Source of the DNA: Bacteroidota bacterium
Lineage (GTDB): Bacteria > Bacteroidota > Bacteroidia > Flavobacteriales_F > PHOS-HE28
Reading direction: 5' to 3'
DNA: 11,319 nt
NCBI GenBank assembly: GCA_023430325.1
Contig: JAEZAU010000101.1
Location: forward strand, 1-11,319
A program made the position numbers and the translations under genes. Numbering within the stretch: position 1 is the stretch's first letter; each line of letters opens with the position of its first letter. The notes below the pieces were generated by a model, which was given only the letters and a program-made list of their open reading frames with translations, did no database searches and had not been told where the DNA came from. Of this stretch, positions 7,126-11,319 are shown piece after piece.

Positions 7126-7238
7126 GGGAGGGAATGATCACGACGATCGAGTTGGTGCCAAGCGGGGTGGTGGCGGCAACCTCATTCTTTTTATTCGTCT
7201 ACCTTTTGCATTTATAATTGAATGATCTTCCTGAAACA

Positions 7239-9911
7239 ATGAAGACCTTAGTCATCTTCCTGGCATCGATCCATTGGATACTGCCGCAAACCACCAGGAG
7301 CCAAAGCGTTCAGATAAATTCGAGCCTTACACCCACCTGTGGTGGATACTCCGGTACGCTGCAAGCTGTTGTTAGTGGCGGCACGGGTCCTTACTTCTAC
7401 GTATGGTACGTGGATCAACAATCCTACGGGTATGGGCAGTCCCTATCCTTCAATGGAATGGGGATCTTCTACGGAGGTGTTGTGGAGGTATTTGTCAGCG
7501 AGGGCGGATCTCCTGTTGGCACAGCACTGTTGAATGTACCATACATCACACCGGCTCAAATAGATCAGGTCCATCAGCCGGATCACAGCGCAGGTTCCCC
7601 GGCATTGATCGGGGTATCCTCTTCCAGCATGTTCGCTACCAGCGTGAGTGGTGGGCCTGGCATGGTGGCTTCGGGGATGAATGGCACTATTGGTTACGTT
7701 GCGTTCAACGGTGCACCTGGAAGCAGCGTACAGATCAATCTGAGCTCAGCGGAATGTGGTGCAACAACGAATGCTTTCATTCAGCCTCCATCCATATTGC
7801 CTGATATCGGGGTGGTGGATGTGGTAGGCTCATGTGCTGCAAGCCCCACAGGTAAGGTCACGTTGAGCGTATTCAATGGGAACACGAATGATGGCCTGAG
7901 AATGCATTTGCGCGGATCCAATGGTATCGTAACAACATCACCGATCATCTATTCCATACCCGCAACAATACCATTCAACAATATCCCCGCAGGCACCTAT
8001 TGGGCAGTGCTCTCTGGTCTGGGAGTTTCCCTGCCGGGCCTTCCGTATACACATAAGGATTCCGTTCAGGTGACCATTCCTGCACTCGGTCCCTGTGGCA
8101 TTGTACAAGGTCAGGCATACGTGGACAATAATTTGAATTGCACCAAACAGTTCAATGAGCCTGGTGTTCCATCGCTGATCCTGAAGATGCTTCCAGGACC
8201 CTACTACACAACTACGGATGTGAATGGCAATTATGTACAGCATCTGCCGATCGGGAGCTATACCATCGAGCAGGTCAGTGATGTAGTGGGCGGGCATTGT
8301 TCAACGGAACCGGTCGCGATCACGATAGCTGGTGGTACGCCAGCGGTGGTCAACTTCGCAGATACTTCTTCGGTGCCATTGGATCTTCGGATCACCATGG
8401 GCAGTGGTGTTGCCAGACCGGGGTTTTCATTTCAATACGGGATCAATGTCAAGAACCTTACTCCGGCCTCCAGCGGTGTCATTACGATCACCATGGAATT
8501 CGACCCGTTGCTTCAATTTCAATCTTCAGATCCTGCACCGACCAGTGTGAACGGCAACACACTCACCTGGCAACAGACCACATTGTTCGCATGGCAGCAG
8601 CGGAATATCACGATCAACTTTTTGGTCCCTGCCGATCCAGGGCAATTGGGAACGGTGCTCGTTTCCTCCGCTGCGGTAACTTCCGCGAATGCGGACGGCA
8701 ACCTGGATAACAACAGCGCCAGCAATTTTCGGGTGATCACCGGTGCTTTCGATCCGAACGACAAACTTGCCTACACCAGCAGCGGTAGTTGGAGCGAATT
8801 CGATCCTGGTGAGGACGATTGGATCGACTATACGATCCGATTCCAGAACACTGGAACTGACACCGCTTTTCATGTAGTCATTACCGATACTATTTCTCCC
8901 GATCTGGATCCTGGTTCGATACAGATCGGAGCCGGCTCGCATCCATTTACATGGCAGTTGCGTGATGAGGGAACTTTGAAATTCTATTTCGCGAACATTC
9001 TTCTTCCGGATAGCAACGCCAACGAACCTGAAAGCCATGGCTTCGTAAGCTTCCGCATAAGACCCCACGATCCGCAAAACCTCCAAGCGGGAGATCAGAT
9101 CGTCAACACGGCCAACATTTTCTTCGACTTCAATCCACCGGTGATCACCGATCCAAGTGTACTCACCGTGCCAACTTCTGGTGTGCAGGTGAACGTGAAA
9201 GTGACGCTCGGAGGACCGTACAATTCATCCACTGGCATGATGAACGATCAGCTGCGATCGCTGGGACTTCTCCCATTGAATGAGCCTTACTCAGCTTTCG
9301 GCTACACTTTCGTGAACAGCGGTACTGGGACTACGACGGCCGCCGTGCTGGCCACCATAGGGCCGGATGCCATCGTGGATTGGATGATCCTGGAATTGCG
9401 CAGCCCGTCACAGCCGCAAACGATCGTCGCCAGTAAGCCGGTGCTCTTGCAACGCGATGGTGATCTGGTGCAGGCAGATGGAAGCGCGATCACGTTTGCT
9501 GTGCCTGATGGCCAGTATCACGTTGCCGTGAAACACCGGAACCATCTCGGTGTGATGACCGCCGCACCGATAGCGCTTTCCGGCACAAGCTCATCGATCG
9601 ACTTCACGAGTTCTGCCACTGCGACATGGGGAACCGCCGCGCGCCGGAACATGGCCGGAACCATGGTGCTCTGGCCGGGTGATACCAATTTCGATGGATC
9701 GGTGAGCTACATGGGCGCAGGCAACGATCGCGATCCGATGCTGCAGATGATCGCGATCCCGACGCAGGTGGTCACATCCACATATTCATCGCGCGATGTG
9801 GACCTTGATGGTGTGATGAAGTACACCGGCGCCAACAACGATCGCGATCTCATCCTGCAGACGATCGGTGGGTTGGTGCCTACTGCGGTGCGGGTAGGGC
9901 AGTTGCCCTAA
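7239..9911 (+). CDS. Large secreted surface protein: SprB-like, SdrD-B and DUF11/DUF7619-like domains, DxDxDG-NDRD C-terminus
   Basis: The protein has 890 residues from the ATG at 7239-7241. A TTG seven codons earlier is possible, but the ATG directly precedes the signal peptide (KTLVIFLASIHWILPQTTRSQS). Residues about 30-60 (GYSGTLQAVVSGGTGPYFYVW) look like a SprB repeat. Residues 287-346 (GQAYVDNNLN, then TTTDVNGNYVQHLPIGSYTIEQV) look like an SdrD-B/CNA-B domain. Residues about 381-503 are a DUF11-type domain, and 504-634 (FDPNDK to FFDFNPP) a second related domain often annotated DUF7619. From about 649 (VQVNVKVTLGGPYN) begins a C-terminal region ending in two putative calcium-binding repeats. 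No T9SS type A domain is present; the protein ends RVGQLP. It is probably cell-surface or secreted, with adhesive or structural role only inferred. It may be co-transcribed with the subtilase 68 bp downstream. Domain names rest on recalled motifs. Confidence 0.88.
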   Translation: MKTLVIFLASIHWILPQTTRSQSVQINSSLTPTCGGYSGTLQAVVSGGTGPYFYVWYVDQQSYGYGQSLSFNGMGIFYGGVVEVFVSEGGSPVGTALLNVPYITPAQIDQVHQPDHSAGSPALIGVSSSSMFATSVSGGPGMVASGMNGTIGYVAFNGAPGSSVQINLSSAECGATTNAFIQPPSILPDIGVVDVVGSCAASPTGKVTLSVFNGNTNDGLRMHLRGSNGIVTTSPIIYSIPATIPFNNIPAGTYWAVLSGLGVSLPGLPYTHKDSVQVTIPALGPCGIVQGQAYVDNNLNCTKQFNEPGVPSLILKMLPGPYYTTTDVNGNYVQHLPIGSYTIEQVSDVVGGHCSTEPVAITIAGGTPAVVNFADTSSVPLDLRITMGSGVARPGFSFQYGINVKNLTPASSGVITITMEFDPLLQFQSSDPAPTSVNGNTLTWQQTTLFAWQQRNITINFLVPADPGQLGTVLVSSAAVTSANADGNLDNNSASNFRVITGAFDPNDKLAYTSSGSWSEFDPGEDDWIDYTIRFQNTGTDTAFHVVITDTISPDLDPGSIQIGAGSHPFTWQLRDEGTLKFYFANILLPDSNANEPESHGFVSFRIRPHDPQNLQAGDQIVNTANIFFDFNPPVITDPSVLTVPTSGVQVNVKVTLGGPYNSSTGMMNDQLRSLGLLPLNEPYSAFGYTFVNSGTGTTTAAVLATIGPDAIVDWMILELRSPSQPQTIVASKPVLLQRDGDLVQADGSAITFAVPDGQYHVAVKHRNHLGVMTAAPIALSGTSSSIDFTSSATATWGTAARRNMAGTMVLWPGDTNFDGSVSYMGAGNDRDPMLQMIAIPTQVVTSTYSSRDVDLDGVMKYTGANNDRDLILQTIGGLVPTAVRVGQLP
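9678..9872 (+). repeat. Two in-frame DxNxDG/DxDxDG...NDRD coding repeats
   Basis: Unit 1 starts at residue 814: GDTNFDGSVSYMGAGNDRD then PMLQMI. Unit 2 starts at residue 853: DVDLDGVMKYTGANNDRD then LILQTIGG. Each has a dockerin/EF-hand-like acidic loop, then a Y-x-G, then an invariant NDRD and a short hydrophobic helix-like end. Spacing between the acidic loops is 38 residues. The arrangement resembles a dockerin pair but the NDRD element is not part of classical dockerins. Calcium binding is inferred. Confidence 0.65.
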
Positions 9912-9979
9912 TAAACTTTCCGACCATTCACTGGATTTTCACATCGAGATCGGGTAACTTACTTGCCCCTCTGCTCCAC

Positions 9980-11319
9980 ATGCTTCTACGTTACTTCCTG
10001 CTCAGCTTGCTCCTTCCCGCTGCTCTCGGGATGAGCGCCCAAGATCCCGGCATCATACCCGGCCGCATCCTTTTCATGATCGCCGATGGCGCCGATCCAC
10101 ACAAGATCGTGTCAGACCTGCGCACACTTGACGGTGTGACCACGAACGTTTCCATTGTGAAGGAAGTGAGCGCGCCCATGCGGATCTGGGAGTTGCAGTT
10201 CGATCATGGAGCAATTCAGCAACAGAAGATGCTGGATGCGGTGAAAAGGCATCCCCAGGTCATGATCGCGCAGAACGACCATCCGGCCACATTCCGCGCA
10301 GTGCCCAATGATCCGGGCTATGCGAGCCAGTGGCAGCACCAGAACATAGATAGCGAAACAGCATGGAACGTGACCACCGGCGGAACCAGCGCCGATGGCG
10401 ATGAGATAGTGGTGTGTGTGATCGAAGCGGCCAACCTGCTCCACGCCGATCTGGTAGGGAACCGATGGGTGAACACCCAGGAAGTGCCCAACAACGGGAT
10501 CGATGATGATGGCAATGGCTACATCGATGACTACGATGGCTGGAATCCCGGTGCCAATAACGACAACAACCTTTTCGGCGGAAGCCATGGCACCCAGGTG
10601 GCGGGCATGATCGGTGCGAAAGGCAACAATGGCGCGGGCGTGGCCGGTGCGAATTGGAACGTGAAGATCATGGTGGTCACCGTTGGCAGCCTTTCGCAAT
10701 CGAACGTGATCGCTTCCTACACCTATCCGCTGGTGCAGCGCCGCAGATACAATGACAGCAACGGGTCGCAGGGCGCTTTCGTGGTGGCCACCAACGCGAG
10801 CTGGGGTATCGATAATGCGAACCCGGCCAACTATCCGCTCTGGTGTGCGATCTATGACACGCTAGGTACGGAAGGCGTGCTCAATTGCGGGGCCACCACC
10901 AACAGCAACCAGAACGTGGATGCGGTCGGTGACATGCCCACCGCGTGTGCCAGCCCGTTCATGGTGAGCGTTACAGCCACCAACAGCAATGATATGCGCA
11001 CCTTCAGTGGTTATGGTGCCACTACGATCGATGTGGGTGCGCCGGGCGAGAACGTGGTCACCACCTCTGGCACCACGAGCGGAAGCACCGGCACCACCAC
11101 CACCAGCGGAACCTCCTTCGCGAGCCCGCTCACCGCGGGGGTCATAGGCCTTCTCTATTCAGTGCCGTGCGCATCGTTGATGGATCTGGTCAAGAGCGAT
11201 CCGCAGGCAGGCGCTTTATACATCCGCCAGAAACTGTTCCAAGGCGTGGAGCAGGTGGGCAATCTGCCCGGACAGACGGTGACCGGCGGAAGAATAAATG
11301 CCAACAACAGCGTACAACT
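9980..11319 (+). CDS. Secreted subtilisin-like (S8) peptidase, 3' end outside window, altered catalytic Asp motif
   Basis: The first 446 residues are present and the frame is open to the window edge. MLLRYFLLSLLLPAALGMSAQ (start at 9980-9982) is a signal peptide. Residues about 25-108 look like a protease propeptide, and SQWQHQNIDSETAWNVTTGG leads into the S8 domain. At the position of the catalytic Asp (usual D-S/T-G) the protein reads VVCVIEAANLLHADL, with Glu149. The insert NNGIDDDGNGYIDDYDGW, seen in a subset of bacterial subtilases, follows. His203 lies in GGSHGTQVAGMIG, Ser379 in GTSFASPLTAGV, and Asn308 in CGATTNSNQNVD is the likely oxyanion residue. Glu for Asp may reduce or abolish activity, or mark a divergent lineage. 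The C-terminus, where a T9SS domain would lie, is not visible. It lies 68 bp after the surface-protein gene on the same strand, with no terminator visible between them. Confidence 0.88.
   Translation, partial: MLLRYFLLSLLLPAALGMSAQDPGIIPGRILFMIADGADPHKIVSDLRTLDGVTTNVSIVKEVSAPMRIWELQFDHGAIQQQKMLDAVKRHPQVMIAQNDHPATFRAVPNDPGYASQWQHQNIDSETAWNVTTGGTSADGDEIVVCVIEAANLLHADLVGNRWVNTQEVPNNGIDDDGNGYIDDYDGWNPGANNDNNLFGGSHGTQVAGMIGAKGNNGAGVAGANWNVKIMVVTVGSLSQSNVIASYTYPLVQRRRYNDSNGSQGAFVVATNASWGIDNANPANYPLWCAIYDTLGTEGVLNCGATTNSNQNVDAVGDMPTACASPFMVSVTATNSNDMRTFSGYGATTIDVGAPGENVVTTSGTTSGSTGTTTTSGTSFASPLTAGVIGLLYSVPCASLMDLVKSDPQAGALYIRQKLFQGVEQVGNLPGQTVTGGRINANNSVQ

Noticed and set aside
6136..7137. A 333-codon plus-strand open frame opposite the sigma-54 regulator
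   Set aside because: It is the antisense shadow of a strongly supported regulator gene; its product is rich in His, Leu and Asp with no domain resemblance and no signal peptide.
7213..7218. TATAAT just upstream of the 890-residue protein gene
   Set aside because: It matches the E. coli -10 box, but Bacteroidota use TAnnTTTG; no matching -35 is present. The nearby TACCTTTTG has one extra spacer base and no -33 partner, so no promoter was called.
10590..10605. TGGCAC-like sequence resembling a sigma-54 promoter
   Set aside because: It has GG-N10-GC spacing but the -12 part is TGGC, not TTGC, and it lies inside the subtilase coding sequence over the conserved HGT motif.
10112..10699. A 195-codon minus-strand open frame within the subtilase
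   Set aside because: The plus-strand subtilase in this interval has a propeptide and S8 motifs; the minus frame is a Val/Ile/His-rich shadow.

Overview
The window looks like chromosomal DNA from a member of the Bacteroidota, most likely a Flavobacteriales-type bacterium. The evidence is a protein ending in a type IX secretion (T9SS) type A sorting domain, a large surface protein of the SprB-repeat/SdrD-B/DUF11-like kind, an N-terminally extended subtilase with the NGIDDDGNGYIDD insert, a family of sigma-54 regulators without a DNA-binding domain, and starts that mostly lack a Shine-Dalgarno sequence. I cannot name a genus from the sequence alone. No tRNA, rRNA, CRISPR array, transposase or phage gene is visible.

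Layout. From about 3.5 kb down to position 1 there is a minus-strand run: a T9SS-sorted secreted protein (2666-3526), a GH3-family acyl-adenylating enzyme (1094-2605), a putative beta-propeller lipoprotein (264-1097) whose start overlaps the GH3 stop by 4 bp, and the beginning of a deoxynucleoside kinase (185 down to 1, cut by the window edge). A perfect 17-bp hairpin at 3711-3747 separates this run from sppA (3763-5580, minus), a membrane-anchored signal peptide peptidase. A gene-free stretch of 360 bp with short degenerate repeats follows. Next is a minus-strand NtrC-type regulator (5941-7113) with receiver and AAA+ domains but no helix-turn-helix.

Divergent from the regulator, on the plus strand, are an 890-residue cell-surface protein (7239-9911) and, 68 bp later, a secreted subtilisin-like peptidase that runs off the right edge (9980 onward). 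The two may be co-transcribed.

The left half is mostly housekeeping or envelope functions (nucleoside salvage, membrane protein quality control, an orphan adenylating enzyme). The right half is secreted and surface proteins beside a regulator. Most interesting are the subtilase, where the catalytic Asp position reads Glu within a remodelled motif; the C-terminal module of the 890-residue protein, two copies of a DxNxDG/DxDxDG plus NDRD unit standing where a T9SS sorting domain would be expected; and the sigma-54 activator that lacks a DNA-binding domain and has GSFTSA in place of GAFTGA. I found no convincing complete new system, and these remain leads.
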